Source: Skeletonema tropicum
Taxonomy: Eukaryota > Bacillariophyta > Thalassiosirophyceae > Thalassiosirales > Thalassiosiraceae
DNA: 64,000 bases
Direction of reading: 5' to 3'
NCBI GenBank assembly: GCA_037178625.1
Contig: CM074128.1
Span: 2,418,001-2,482,000, forward strand
The notes below the pieces were generated by a model. It saw only the letters and a program-made list of their open reading frames with translations. It was not told the DNA's origin and did no database searches. Position numbers and translations under genes: made by a program. Shown one piece after another: positions 1-9,882 of this stretch. Numbering within the stretch: the first letter of the stretch is position 1; each line of letters begins with the position of its first letter.

Positions 1-245
1 AATATTGAGAATGTTGCGTCACGAACTGTGCTGTTTGTCTCTCGTTCTTCTTCTTTGATAACCTTTGGCTCTTCTTCATCACTATTGTTGCTTGATAAGA
101 ACGTAAATTCTGATTGAATGGATTTGGGCATTCTCTGACCTATGACATCACCGCGAGTTCTAGTCCTGATAGGAGAAGGTTGAAACCCATTGCTGCAGGA
201 CGCAAGAATGCCTAAAAGAATAAGGAGGCGCCCACACGCAAGCAT
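1..245 (-). CDS. Partial secreted or plastid-targeted protein of unknown function (N-terminus only)
   Basis: On the minus strand an ATG at 245 opens a frame that runs off the left edge without a stop (about 81 codons). The protein starts with a hydrophobic signal-peptide-like stretch (MLACGRLLILLGILASCSNG) followed by FQPSPIRTRTR, a basic segment that looks like a diatom plastid transit region with a phenylalanine just after the cleavage site. The visible remainder is hydrophilic and rich in acidic residues and serines. It is divergently arranged with the gene starting at 536, leaving a shared 290-bp promoter interval. I do not recognise the family; plastid targeting is inferred only from the N-terminus. 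Confidence 0.5.
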   Translation of the reverse strand, partial: MLACGRLLILLGILASCSNGFQPSPIRTRTRGDVIGQRMPKSIQSEFTFLSSNNSDEEEPKVIKEEERETNSTVRDATFSI

Positions 246-340
246 GATCAGTAGCTACGAAGTTGTTGGGGGATGGTAGTAGCTGCATTCAAGTTGGCAT
301 ATCTACTTATCTATCTATTCAAGTTGGCACGTTTGCTACG

Positions 341-461
341 TGACGTGATTGAGCGGAAGTATTGTCACATCAAATTTTTTGCGGGAGCGAGTGACATCTT
401 TACAGAACAAATCCAAAAGATGGCGCGGCGGAGAGGTTCAACGCAAAGTGCAAGCTGACGT
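341..461. promoter_or_regulatory. Divergent promoter with two TGACGT motifs
   Basis: TGACGT cores occur at 341-346 and 456-461, between the divergent start codons at 245 and 536. TGACGT is the core bound by bZIP factors, including aureochromes and the bZIPs acting on CO2/light-responsive elements of diatoms (family knowledge). A full TGACGTCA palindrome lies just past the stop codon of the right-hand gene at 1228-1235. A regulatory role is inferred from motif and position only. Confidence 0.3.
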
Positions 462-535
462 CTTCTTGCTTCCTCCTCCCATCAAATCGATTCAAGTTGC
501 TTCTCAGATGCATTCAAAATATATTCAATAACATC

Positions 536-1216
536 ATGATGAAACTAACTACCATCGTCGCTCTCCTCCCGCTGGCATCGGCCTTTAACAGCAGCGGCCC
601 AGCGGCCCGATCATCTGCAACCGCTCTCCACTCCATTGATACCCGTCATCGCCTCTCAGATCAAGAAATGGGCATCTGGACACAACATTGCGTCGATGAT
701 GCAGGCAACTATGCCCCCTGTGATGCCATCTGTGGACATGACGTTCGTGCCAGTTGGGAATCTTATGCGCCAATGACTTCCGATGGAAATACTGTCCGGT
801 ATACTGGCGCCATTGGCTGCCCAGGTGGTGGGGACTGGTGCTACGCGACGTCGTTTGGAGGAGCAAAAAAGTTGGACAATGAAATGATTAAAAAAGCAGC
901 TACGGTAGCAGCCGCTTTGGCTGGGCTTGGTTCGGGTGTTGGTGGTGCCAAGTCAGATATTGGTCTTAACATTCCTAAAGGTGCCTCTGGATCTGGAATT
1001 TCACCAGTACGTTATTCTGGAAGCATTGGATTCACTAATACTAATGCCAGTGGACATGATGTCCGCGGTGCACGTGGCTCTTATGCCAAACCAACTAATT
1101 ACCACTTTGTTACTGGAGAAATTGGTCTGGAAAGTGGGGCTGCTGATGCAAAGTCTGCTGCTAGAGTACCAGCTTCCAACAAAAAGAGCTATGCACTTGG
1201 CTCTTGGAAGAAGTAA
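536..1216 (+). CDS. Plastid-targeted (ASAF-type) protein with a duplicated GHDVR motif, unknown function
   Basis: The first of two adjacent ATGs (536 and 539) opens a 226-residue frame with no intron. The N-terminus is a short hydrophobic signal peptide ending in LLPLASAF followed by NSSGPAARSSATALHS. This is the diatom bipartite plastid presequence pattern with the conserved phenylalanine. The mature part contains two related blocks: GHDVRASWESYAP with VRYTGAIG downstream, and GHDVRGARGSYAKP with FVTGEIG downstream, separated by an alanine/glycine-rich linker. The first block is cysteine-rich (five Cys between roughly residues 50 and 105). I do not recognise the family; the duplicated motif suggests an internal repeat or a small two-lobed fold. 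Lumen or stroma cannot be told apart from the sequence. Confidence 0.7.
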   Translation: MMKLTTIVALLPLASAFNSSGPAARSSATALHSIDTRHRLSDQEMGIWTQHCVDDAGNYAPCDAICGHDVRASWESYAPMTSDGNTVRYTGAIGCPGGGDWCYATSFGGAKKLDNEMIKKAATVAAALAGLGSGVGGAKSDIGLNIPKGASGSGISPVRYSGSIGFTNTNASGHDVRGARGSYAKPTNYHFVTGEIGLESGAADAKSAARVPASNKKSYALGSWKK

Positions 1217-1429
1217 AGCTTGATTCATGACGTCACAAGTTATGATGATTAACTCGGCTACAAAATAGATGGATATTCTCCAAGTAGGGGGGAGGATATC
1301 AATACCATATGTTTAAATGGATACATAATAATTCTCTATTAGATGTTGGACTCCTAAATAAATATTCTCAAATAAACAAACATGTTCAAAACACAAAATT
1401 GCCACCATAATCAACTCTTCATCTACTGA

Positions 1430-2545
1430 TCACATTCGACTTTTCAAACACACGGACACGTCGCTGTCCGTAGCTGTTGTTGCCAGAGACGACCCAGATG
1501 AACTGGCGGATATGCTGACTGTTCGAATCTTCTTCGCTGGAGGCATATCAATCAGCTCCTGAGCCCCTGCCATTTCCTCTAAAAGTTCCGCTTCCGTAAT
1601 GTTGAGTTTGTCTCTTGAAAAATCACTGAGTTGCAACCCTTCCTTCACAAACCATTCACCATTACGGCACTCACATGGAAAGCTGAATACAATTCCCTCC
1701 TTTACGCCATAGTATCCTTTGTCATTGTAAACAGCCATGGAAACAGTCTCTCCATCTTGGGTACCAGTAACAAGCCACGTTCTGAGGCAATCTGCAGTCG
1801 CTTGCGCTGCAGACATTGCTGATGACAATCCACGAGCCTCAATCACGGCTTTGCCACGATTTTGAACATTGGAAATAAAATCTGTTTTGGCCCAATCTAT
1901 ATCCTTGGCAAGCAGTTCACTCAATGGTACCTTTCTTCCATTCTCAGTCATACAATAGCCACCACTCAGAGCATCCGGATACTGAGTCTCAGAGTGATTC
2001 CCCCAAATAGTCACATTTTTGATAGAGTTAGCTGACACACCCAACCGCGTTGCAATCTGCCCCTTCGCCCTTTGATGATCTAAATATGTAAGAGCAGAAA
2101 AGTTCTTGGTTGGGATTCGGCTAGCCTCCGTCAACGCCACAAGGCAATTCGTATTTGCAGGGTTGGCCACTACCAACACCTTCACGTCAGCCGATGCAAC
2201 TGCTTCAATAGCTTTCCCCATGGAAGAAAAAATCTTGGTGTTAGCCTGTATGAGATCTTTCCGTGCCATGCCTTTCCTACGCGGCATACCGCCTACCAGA
2301 ATAATCACATCGGCGTTATTGAATGCCACCAGTGGGTCTGTCGTAATTATAACATCCGTCAGGCATGGAAAGGAGCAATCCATGAGTTCCATTTTCGTTC
2401 CAGTCAATGATCCAACTGCATGTGGGATCTCGAGGAGACGTAATTCAACGGCAGTTTTGCCGAAGACATAGCCGGATGCAAGAAGTGGGAGGAGGGCGTA
2501 TCCGATGTTACCAGCTGCACCGGAAAGAGCCACTTTGATTGCCAT
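1430..2545 (-). CDS. MDH: Malate dehydrogenase, cytosolic type
   Basis: A 371-residue single-exon NAD(P)-dependent malate dehydrogenase interconverting malate and oxaloacetate. The nucleotide-binding GAAGNIG motif is at residues 9-15. The mobile substrate loop GGMPRRKGMARKD (85-97) carries the two substrate arginines. NPANTN follows at 128-133. The catalytic Asp-Arg pair is in DHQRAKGQ (Asp156, Arg159) and the catalytic histidine in GNHSETQYP (His184). The order and spacing match the cytosolic/plastid MDH group, not the mitochondrial one. There is no obvious presequence, so cytosol is most likely. The C-terminus is about 40 residues longer than usual and serine-rich (SISASSSGSSLATTATDS). The frame is intact, unlike many neighbours. 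Confidence 0.95.
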   Translation of the reverse strand: MAIKVALSGAAGNIGYALLPLLASGYVFGKTAVELRLLEIPHAVGSLTGTKMELMDCSFPCLTDVIITTDPLVAFNNADVIILVGGMPRRKGMARKDLIQANTKIFSSMGKAIEAVASADVKVLVVANPANTNCLVALTEASRIPTKNFSALTYLDHQRAKGQIATRLGVSANSIKNVTIWGNHSETQYPDALSGGYCMTENGRKVPLSELLAKDIDWAKTDFISNVQNRGKAVIEARGLSSAMSAAQATADCLRTWLVTGTQDGETVSMAVYNDKGYYGVKEGIVFSFPCECRNGEWFVKEGLQLSDFSRDKLNITEAELLEEMAGAQELIDMPPAKKIRTVSISASSSGSSLATTATDSDVSVCLKSRM

Positions 2546-3648
2546 TTTGATTGCGTTGATGTCTTGTGACTGACTCGACCGCCAGGGCCAGCGTGGTTGT
2601 TTATTATTGTGTTGCCATTGTCTCCCTTTGCAGGATTGAAAGGATTGATTGAGTCACCCAGCGAGCTGGCTACAATACTGCCTGGTTAGGTCTTAGGTCT
2701 CTCCCCCTAGAGTACGATAGAGAAAAAATTCTTTCTTCTTTTGGCAAAATGGCCTGTACATACGGTGGAATTAGTATTAAAACGTATCCGAACAAAGAAC
2801 AAGAACAAAAAATGCTGGAAGTACTACGGAATTTATTTACCCTTGCCTACGAAAACAAATTGCTAGAGTAGCTGCGCTAAGTAGTATTGTAGCTCTGTCG
2901 ACTCCTCTGACGACAGCTAGCTAAGAAGTTAGAGTAGGCAAGGTAAAATAAAATATATACTTATGCCAGTCTGACGCGCTCAAAAGTCACTGAGGATCTT
3001 CATATCTTGTATTCACCATATCATTTGCTCCCAAAAACGTAGAACTAAGACACACTCTCCAAGTACCATACAAGAGAGCATCTTATTGCTCTGCTTATTC
3101 TAATTCATTAGGAGTGCTTTGCTCCTTGTCTCCTCTCTTTAGAAAGCCTTAGTCGTTTGGCTTCGCTGGGCTTAGATAGAGCTGCATATTATGTGAGTAG
3201 GAGTACTTTTTACGTCGCCATTGCCCAGATCCAGATGTTCCCGATGTTGGACAGCACTTCCGATGAGTGAGCGGATTTAGGTGATCGCCAAATTTGGTCT
3301 ATGTTTTAAAAGTTTTGTTATCTTGAATAGATATGATCGCCAAATGAGATTTACATACTCTTCTCTCAAACCCTCGTGACCCTCTTGTTGACCCACGACG
3401 TGGTGGGTGTCAGCTTCTAAAAAGCTGACACCAAAGCTGTCGGTGCAATCAACCATGCCGCGACTTCTTGACAGCTTTGCTCTTTGATCCGTTGTAATTC
3501 CAAATTCTATATCGCGGTAACAAACGACGATGCATTAGTATTGGCCTGGTGGTTCATTTTCATTGCCATAAAAATCAGATTATTTTCTAGCGCTCTCTCT
3601 AGCTTCGACCACCTGTCAACAACAGCTGAAATATACCGAATCATAACA
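2546..3648. other. Intergenic interval with a short strong hairpin
   Basis: About 1.1 kb with no supported gene between the MDH start and the next gene. It holds the MDH upstream region on its left side and AT-rich sequence in the middle. A perfect inverted repeat lies at 3406-3432: an 11-bp stem GGTGTCAGCTT/AAGCTGACACC around a 5-nt loop. I see no tRNA-like A and B boxes. Confidence 0.6.
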
Positions 3649-4111
3649 ATGCTACGATCATCTCTATCATCATGCCTTAAGACGGCGGTTGCCATGGACG
3701 CAGCGGCTACAGCTGCGGCTCAGAAGCGTCGCGGAGCTGCGGTGACAGCTCTCACAACACGTGCATTATCTTATGCATCATCATCAAACTCTCAATCTGA
3801 CGCCGACTCAACCGTCAGCTCCCCGACATACTTCTCATCATCACTTGCGAATTCATCAGTGCAAGCAGCTGCTCTATACTCAAGCAGTGCTGCCACTACC
3901 AATATCAGAACGACTACCTGTCAAGTTCCTTCTGGTATGGGCAGTCTCAACACAAGCTCAGTGCTATCGATGTGTGGAGGAGCCAACTCTACACGAAGAT
4001 TATGATGAGTTGGAAATGCACCATTCAGTAGGCGAGGAGGCACACTCTTCTTATTATAACTACAGCTATGATCCTGAAGAGGAATGTGGAGAGATGGGGT
4101 CGATTCTTTGA
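3649..4111 (+). CDS. Small protein with mitochondrial-presequence-like N-terminus (one frame shift)
   Basis: The chosen ATG at 3649 gives MLRSSLSSCLKTAVAMDAAA, an amphipathic Arg/Ser/Ala-rich start typical of mitochondrial presequences, followed by a serine-rich low-complexity region. The frame runs into a stop at 4005. However, the +1 frame from about 3970 to 4111 encodes a plausible acidic C-terminus (EEPTLHEDYDELEMHHSVG, then a tyrosine-rich stretch ending in GEMGSIL). One extra base near 3950-3975 would join the two into about 153 residues, matching the insertion pattern across this window. No family recognised. Confidence 0.4.
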
Positions 4112-5362
4112 TAGCAGGTTTGCTCTTCTCTTGCTCTTGCTAAAGAGCGTAGTCATGATCTTCAAGAAACTGCTCTCTGCAGTATTGTACAAAATAATTT
4201 CAATTAGGTTCTAGGATTAACAATAAACTACTGAAATATAAGTAAGAATATCACTCCACTCATGGTTTCGTGTTGCTATGTAACTTCATAGAAGATCACT
4301 GGCCAAGTAGCTCTGGAAGTAGCACAACATGGAGTTGTTTGTCATTCGAGATAGCTCTTGGCTCTGCATCATGCAATATTGCGCACTGAAACTCCCTCCA
4401 ATGGTCTATAGTGGACTTTATTTCGAGATAGAGACTATAAATGTATTTAATTGATGAGATCCTGACCTTTATATTTCGTCCAAGTGCGTTCGACCACATC
4501 CTTCCTCCACCATTGCGAATCAAGGAAGCAACAAGAGGCTGAGGAAACCTGATTGAAACGGTGTACTAGTAGCGCAGCAAACGTGGTTATGCTACGTTTG
4601 TTAGTTCTATTAGTGTTGATGGTTACACTCTTAATCAGATCCCGGCATTTTGCCGAAGTGAGGATTAGCCTCAGTCGCCTCGTTGCGGCCTTGCTATGTG
4701 TGTAAACACATGGCAATGAACAGACCTCGAGTCTACTCAGCAAGTATGTATTGTATTTAGGATAGTTGAGTAATTTTCTAAGTTATTATTATTATCTTGT
4801 GTGAAGAAGCAAGCTATCTGTGGACCTTTTCAGCACCAAGTATCACATGCTTGTCACTGTTTCACTTATCTTCCACCTAACTGTAATCAGTTGACCTTAA
4901 CAGCAGCTGTTGGACACTGTTTTCCTTCCCAGTCATGTGTGGCTCAGTTGTCTGAAGTAAAAATGACATATGTAGCCATAGAAATCTCCTCTTGTTTGTC
5001 TCGACAAAAGTTTCCTGGCATATAGGACATCATCACAATGAATGATTGCGTGGAATACTCCTATTGGCTAATGCTAACATTAATCTGTGATATGCATGTT
5101 CATGTATTACAAGTATGAGCTGATTATCTCAACTCTGAGCTGATTATGAGCGTATTGTACTCAAGACTTCCTTAATCATGGAGTCCCTCTTATCTCTCCT
5201 CTCCTTCTGCCCACTGCCCACGCCTGCCCATCAAAAGCAAGCAAGCAACAAGCAAAACAACAAACAACAGGCAAGCAAGCAACAATAAGCAATCCCAACA
5301 GCAAAAGCAAACGCAGCGTCTCACAAAAATACTTGTGACCTTATCAACAATTTAAACACAAC
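4112..5362. other. Intergenic interval, no supported gene
   Basis: About 1.25 kb with only short overlapping open frames that lack conserved features. The last 130 bp before the RPC7 start are a CA/AGCAA-rich leader (repeated CAAGCAAG and AACAAACA words) on the + strand, consistent with a 5' untranslated leader. No RNA gene or mobile element was recognised. Confidence 0.5.
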
Positions 5363-6142
5363 ATGTCAGGACGTGGCAGAGGCAGGGGCCGCGGTGGCGG
5401 CGGAGGTCCCAGATCAGTCTCCCAGCAATATCTGATGAGTTCGGCCCAAGAGGCAGGTTTTGATGTGCGAAATTTACGCACATCATCTGCAGGAATGTTT
5501 TCCGATTTCGAATTACATTCAAGTGGAGAGCGGAGACTTCATCAACATGAAACCAAAGTAGGCCAGCAGATGGCCGATGTTGGTGCTGGTAGTACTGGCG
5601 CTGCTGTGAAGCAAGAACCAGGTGCAGCACCAGCACCAGCTGCAAGCACGGAGCAACCTCGATCGCCTGAGACAATCTACCTCATTTCTAAAACGCGTGA
5701 ATTGCACCACAAATTTCAGTCGTCAGTTTTCTACGTCCGATCTGCAAAATTAGAGACGATGCCTGATGTAGTTCGATATAGTGATCGTTTGCGACCACCT
5801 GCTAATGTGGATGCAGGTGCTGTACTTAGCCACTGTCTGGGAGGGCGGAAACGTACTCTTGGTGATCATGGTGGAGTATTTGTTCCTGAGGAATTGTGCG
5901 GGGGTCAACGTCGTGTACGCAGTGGATCCAACGCAAACGAAGCAGATGCAAAGAAGTTGAAAGGAATTGATTTGGATGATTTGGACGACAAGAAAGATGG
6001 AGATGATGACGAAGAGAAGGATGACGATGAAGATGGATTTCATGAGGATGATGGTGAAGAATCAGAAGGTGCAGATTATGTTGCTAATTACTACGACAGT
6101 GGTGTTGAGAGTGGAGGAAGTGATGGTGAACCTACATTTTAG
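5363..6142 (+). CDS. DNA-directed RNA polymerase III subunit RPC7 (Rpc31) family
   Basis: A 259-residue single-exon protein with the layout of Rpc31/RPC7. It has an N-terminal Gly-Arg run (MSGRGRGRGRGGGGG), a middle segment with LISKTRELHHKFQSSVFYV and VRYSDRL, then a long Asp/Glu-rich tail that ends in ADYVANYYDSG followed by ESGGSDGEPTF. The acidic tail with a terminal D-Y-x-x-N-Y-x-D-x-G signature is the family hallmark. In other eukaryotes this subunit belongs to the Rpc31-Rpc34-Rpc82 subcomplex that recruits Pol III to tRNA and 5S promoters through TFIIIB. It ends only 28 bp from the convergent stop of the ABC1 kinase gene. Confidence 0.85.
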   Translation: MSGRGRGRGRGGGGGPRSVSQQYLMSSAQEAGFDVRNLRTSSAGMFSDFELHSSGERRLHQHETKVGQQMADVGAGSTGAAVKQEPGAAPAPAASTEQPRSPETIYLISKTRELHHKFQSSVFYVRSAKLETMPDVVRYSDRLRPPANVDAGAVLSHCLGGRKRTLGDHGGVFVPEELCGGQRRVRSGSNANEADAKKLKGIDLDDLDDKKDGDDDEEKDDDEDGFHEDDGEESEGADYVANYYDSGVESGGSDGEPTF

Positions 6143-6170
6143 CCCCGATTGTTATATACAATTAGAGGTA

Positions 6171-7955
6171 CTATGTTCTTCTCTTGGTTTCCTTCGCTTC
6201 CCTCCTCTTCTGCAGCTTTAACGCAATTGCTGCAACTCTAGTTCTCACAGGAGACGGAAGTTTAGTCGCTGCTCGAGATACCTTTCCTTGTCCCCAGGTC
6301 CTCAAGAGTTTAATCACATCCTTCATACGAATCTTATTGCTTTTCGACTCAGCTGTGTCAATCTGTTTCGTGTTCCCTTCAAGCACTCTCCGTGCTACAG
6401 GCGCCCATTCCTGTGACAAAGACCAAGGGATGCCAAGACGCGATGATAATCCTTTGATCAAAATTGATGATCTACCAACTAGCACTAAGTCCTGAGGGAA
6501 TGACTTCAGTGCTTTCACTGGAGAGTTTGGTGAGAGCTCTCCTTTATCATAACCGCCAGGTAGATTCTCGACGCTACCATCAAATAGCCACATTGCCACC
6601 GCTGCGGGGCCTTCTGCTGGTGCTCCATCTGCCAACTCGACTCCAAGCTCTAATGCTAAATTGCCAATCTTCTCTAGATCAGCGGGGTTCTCATCACTTA
6701 CACGATCATCTAGCGCGAGCATGACTTTTGACAATGTCTCTCTTTCTCTTCCACTGATTTGTTTTACTTGTCCGAAATCAATCAAACCGATTCTCCCATC
6801 TTCCAAAACGAAAATATTACCTGGATGCGGGTCTGCGTGAAAGAAACCTGTCTCTAATATACATCTCCCAAATACTTCCGTTAGACTTTTCAATAGTCTT
6901 CTTCCGAACAATTGGCTTTCTGGAGAATCTGGCTTAATACCTTTCTTAAGCATTTCTTCGGCTGCCCTACTCAAAGGAACTCCGTTCAAGTAATCCATGA
7001 CGAGGACTCTCCTGCTTACAAGTCCAGGAACTGGTCTAGGCAGAACAACAGGAGACTCGCAAGGGTACCCATTTTCATCTCTAGTAACTGTTTCATAAAT
7101 GCGATCCATTGCAACTGCCTCGGCCACGAAATTGAACTCGTCCGCCAACTGCTTCTCCAATTCACAAAATACAGTGTAATAGTCTAAAGGCAAAGTTTCA
7201 GTGAATGTCTTTGCAAGAGTTTTCAAGTTGGCTATGTCTCCCATCAGCTTCGACTCAATGCTAGGACGCTGAACTTTCACTGCGACTTCCTTGTTTCCGT
7301 ATTTCTCAGTCAAAACAGCCCTGTGCACCTGAGCGACGCTTGCTGCGCCAAGTGGCTCTTCATCAAACTCTGCAAATATATCTTCAAAAGATTCTCCCCT
7401 GACTAAAAGCTCTTTCTCAACAACAGCTTTGATCAAATCAACTGGGAGGGGGTCGACATTGTCAGTAAAATCTGATAATGCCTCAGTATATTCTTCAGGG
7501 AAGAGATCCTTCCTACTTGCAATAATTTGTGCAGTTTTGACGTAAAATCCTTTCAGTGATGTGATTGTATCGGCCAATTTCCTTGCTCCCTTTGAATGCT
7601 GTTCGTTCCAGATGATTTGTTCTTCGTCCTCTGTAAGTTCTACCCCTGTGAATGCTTCTTTTACAATAAGTTCAGCCGATTTCGAGTAGTAGGATAGAAC
7701 AATCGGTATAGCAGATGACCAGAACTTCGCCGCTCGTTCAAGACGTTGAACTTTGGTCAGCGGAGGAGGAAATTCAACTGTGGTTTTTGTGCCGGTTAAG
7801 TCTTCGTTGTTGCTCTCGATTTGTGGTTCCGGAGCTATGGTTGCAGAGAGTTTTGCATGATGATTGCTATTTGTTGCTGCTGGCACAAACGCGCAAGAAT
7901 TGCCCAAGCACACGATCCCTACCAAAGCTAATTGCAGAGGCAACACCGACTTCAT
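6171..7955 (-). CDS. ABC1/UbiB-family atypical kinase, plastid-targeted
   Basis: A 594-residue single-exon protein of the ABC1K (UbiB/ADCK) family. These are atypical kinases/ATPases linked to quinone and prenyl-lipid metabolism in mitochondria and plastoglobules. The N-terminus is a hydrophobic signal peptide ending in SCAFVPAAT, a plastid-type cleavage context. The ABC1 core follows: GFYVKTAQIIASRKDLFP (the KxGQ motif appears as KTAQ), GAASVAQVHRA replacing the glycine-rich loop, EVAVKVQRP with the ATP-binding lysine, MDYLNGVPL hinge region, HADPHPGNI catalytic loop and LIDFGQV metal-binding motif. A basic C-terminal tail closes the protein. Inferred role: plastid prenyl-quinone or photoprotection-related kinase. 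A GACGTCA motif lies 100 bp upstream (8056-8062). Confidence 0.92.
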   Translation of the reverse strand: MKSVLPLQLALVGIVCLGNSCAFVPAATNSNHHAKLSATIAPEPQIESNNEDLTGTKTTVEFPPPLTKVQRLERAAKFWSSAIPIVLSYYSKSAELIVKEAFTGVELTEDEEQIIWNEQHSKGARKLADTITSLKGFYVKTAQIIASRKDLFPEEYTEALSDFTDNVDPLPVDLIKAVVEKELLVRGESFEDIFAEFDEEPLGAASVAQVHRAVLTEKYGNKEVAVKVQRPSIESKLMGDIANLKTLAKTFTETLPLDYYTVFCELEKQLADEFNFVAEAVAMDRIYETVTRDENGYPCESPVVLPRPVPGLVSRRVLVMDYLNGVPLSRAAEEMLKKGIKPDSPESQLFGRRLLKSLTEVFGRCILETGFFHADPHPGNIFVLEDGRIGLIDFGQVKQISGRERETLSKVMLALDDRVSDENPADLEKIGNLALELGVELADGAPAEGPAAVAMWLFDGSVENLPGGYDKGELSPNSPVKALKSFPQDLVLVGRSSILIKGLSSRLGIPWSLSQEWAPVARRVLEGNTKQIDTAESKSNKIRMKDVIKLLRTWGQGKVSRAATKLPSPVRTRVAAIALKLQKRREAKETKRRT

Positions 7956-8227
7956 TGTGACGTATTGTTCATAATCACAATAAATAATAATGGATGCTAT
8001 GATGTGTTAATAGTGGTCTTCGAGTTGCCTCAATCGAAAGCACAAGACCACGCACGACGTCATACTTATGCAGTGTATTTATTCTGACAGCGCGGCGAAT
8101 TCCTGAGTCTTGTACGGTAACTGTTGTACTGATTCCAAGGATGAAATATCAATGAGAAACACGCTATTATGACAACATGTTCTTAAGATACCTCAAGCTT
8201 TCTCGGGTGCTGCAACTCCAATCTATA

Positions 8228-9882
8228 TTGGGTTCCCTCCTGGCCAAAACCACTAATTAGTGGTCATACGTAGGGGGTAGTTAGAGGACATTCTAACACC
8301 TCCCAAACCCTAACATTCAAGGAATACACCACCAAAGACCTCTACAACAGAGTCCAAGCCCAAAAATCCGCAATGAAAACGCCCAAATAGAAGTAGAGAT
8401 AGCTATATACACACCATAAAATCGCTATTTTAGTGACCACTAATTAGTGGTCGAGAATTATGTGTTGTTGTGTAATTGTTTATGCTTCCCCCAACAAACA
8501 GTGCACATGGGAACCTTCTTATGATATGTGGAGTAGGTTTTGACCTCTATGCGGCATGTGGCACGCCTATCCTTGATGTACTGTGTGCCAACCTTCTGCC
8601 GACATTTTGTAAAATCTGGCTTGAATTCAAGCACGGGCTTGACCGTCTAGCTCGCCTGTTGGGGCGAATAGGAGAGCAGGAAGCTTTCCTGCACTGCATA
8701 TGATGTTGTTCTAACATTTACTTGGCTGATTGACGACGAAAATCACGTTGGGGTGGAGAATTCTCAACTCTAGTATGCGATATCTTGACACGAGAAGGGC
8801 GCAAATTAACGCAAATTCTGCTGAAATGAGGTGTAGGCGCAGGTTTAGCGGAGATAACAGCCAATCAAAGGATATCGTCGTGTACATTAATGTCGTTGTG
8901 GTCGCTGTGCAAGAGATCACCATCGGATTTGCATTACTTATTGGCCAAACATACATCATAGAGTGGTGATTTGGTGCTGATGGATGCCAATTTTTTTTTG
9001 GAAAAAATGCGCTACACCACAACCTGGCATCACCTGCAGCCGCCCTGTCATTAATTTGGACCATTCCACCAACAATATTCCTATAATTAATATCATATGA
9101 TGCTGTCTTTGTTTTTATTCCATTTAAAGCGGTTGATTTGTCGAATAATTATTGAATATTGCCATTATATTTGTGTCGATAAATCGTCATCATCGCATCC
9201 CCGTCGCTTCAATTCATGTGAGATGCTAACCAAAACGAACTCTCTTGGGTAGATGGGCCGCTTTCCATGTCCCCATCTGTAGATAGGTTGGCCGCTTTGG
9301 GTAGGGATCGTTGTTTTCGAGTAGAATACCGTCGTATGTCGACTGCAAATAACTTTGCATGGTGGTTGGGACATCATCCGGTTGCCGGTGAAGTTTGTGC
9401 ATGATTGTTGTAGGATCCAGGCCATCTCGATGCTCTTCTTCGACCACCTGGTTAGCCACTCATATTGTGACTGTTGTGGTATGCTTTCTGATGGGTAAAA
9501 GCATCTACTAAATGCAGATACGACGGCTCGTATGCTGGGCCTCTTTCGCCATGGTGATGGTGTGATGAAATGTGAGTTCTACGGGTGGCAACATTTTTGA
9601 TATCAATTCCTACGTACCCCCAAGTTGAAGTTGCAAAACTTCCGAAAAAAACTCGTCGGCTGTTCGCCAAATTTGTCAGTAGGCTAGTGTTTGAACGTTA
9701 ATAGGTTGGGCCCTCTCCAGGGAACACGTGAGATAATAGGTGTACGCCTTGTCAAGACATTGAAGAGGGTGCCACCTGAATTTGATAACGTTTGAGTGAT
9801 TATAAGGGGGTCGTAGGAGATCGTAAACTGACTACTAATTAGTGGTTTTTCCGCTAATTAGTGGCCCCAGGAGGGAACCCAA
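8228..9882. mobile_element. DNA transposon-like element with 16-bp perfect terminal inverted repeats
   Basis: The ends are TTGGGTTCCCTCCTGG (8228-8243) and its exact reverse complement (9867-9882), each flanked outside by TATA (8224-8227 and 9883-9886), consistent with a TA or TATA target duplication. Just inside each end lie palindromes built on ACTAATTAGT: a 16-bp perfect one at 8249-8264, an 18-bp perfect one at 8435-8452, and related copies at about 9831-9846 and 9854-9864. The 1.65-kb interior has no long open frame; short broken frames on the minus strand (9165-9670, 8711-9064, 8458-8650) may be decayed coding sequence. I read it as a non-autonomous or dead cut-and-paste element; the superfamily is not settled. 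Confidence 0.75.
8458..8650 (-). pseudogene. Short Cys/His-rich coding remnant inside the TIR element
   Basis: On the minus strand a frame of about 60 codons ends at the TAA at 8458-8460. It reads FKPDFTKCRQKVGTQYIKD, then CRIEVKTYSTYHKK and MCTVCWGKHKQLH near its end. The C-x2-C-x3-H-x3-H ending recalls the zinc-binding C-terminal tail of piggyBac-like or other DDE transposases, but the expected upstream CxxC pairs are incomplete and a stop lies just upstream. This may be the 3' end of the element's former transposase. The assignment is weak. Confidence 0.25.

Noticed and set aside
4296..5025. Small frames at 4296-4743 and 4801-5025 as genes
   Set aside because: Several start with non-ATG codons, overlap each other and show no family features.
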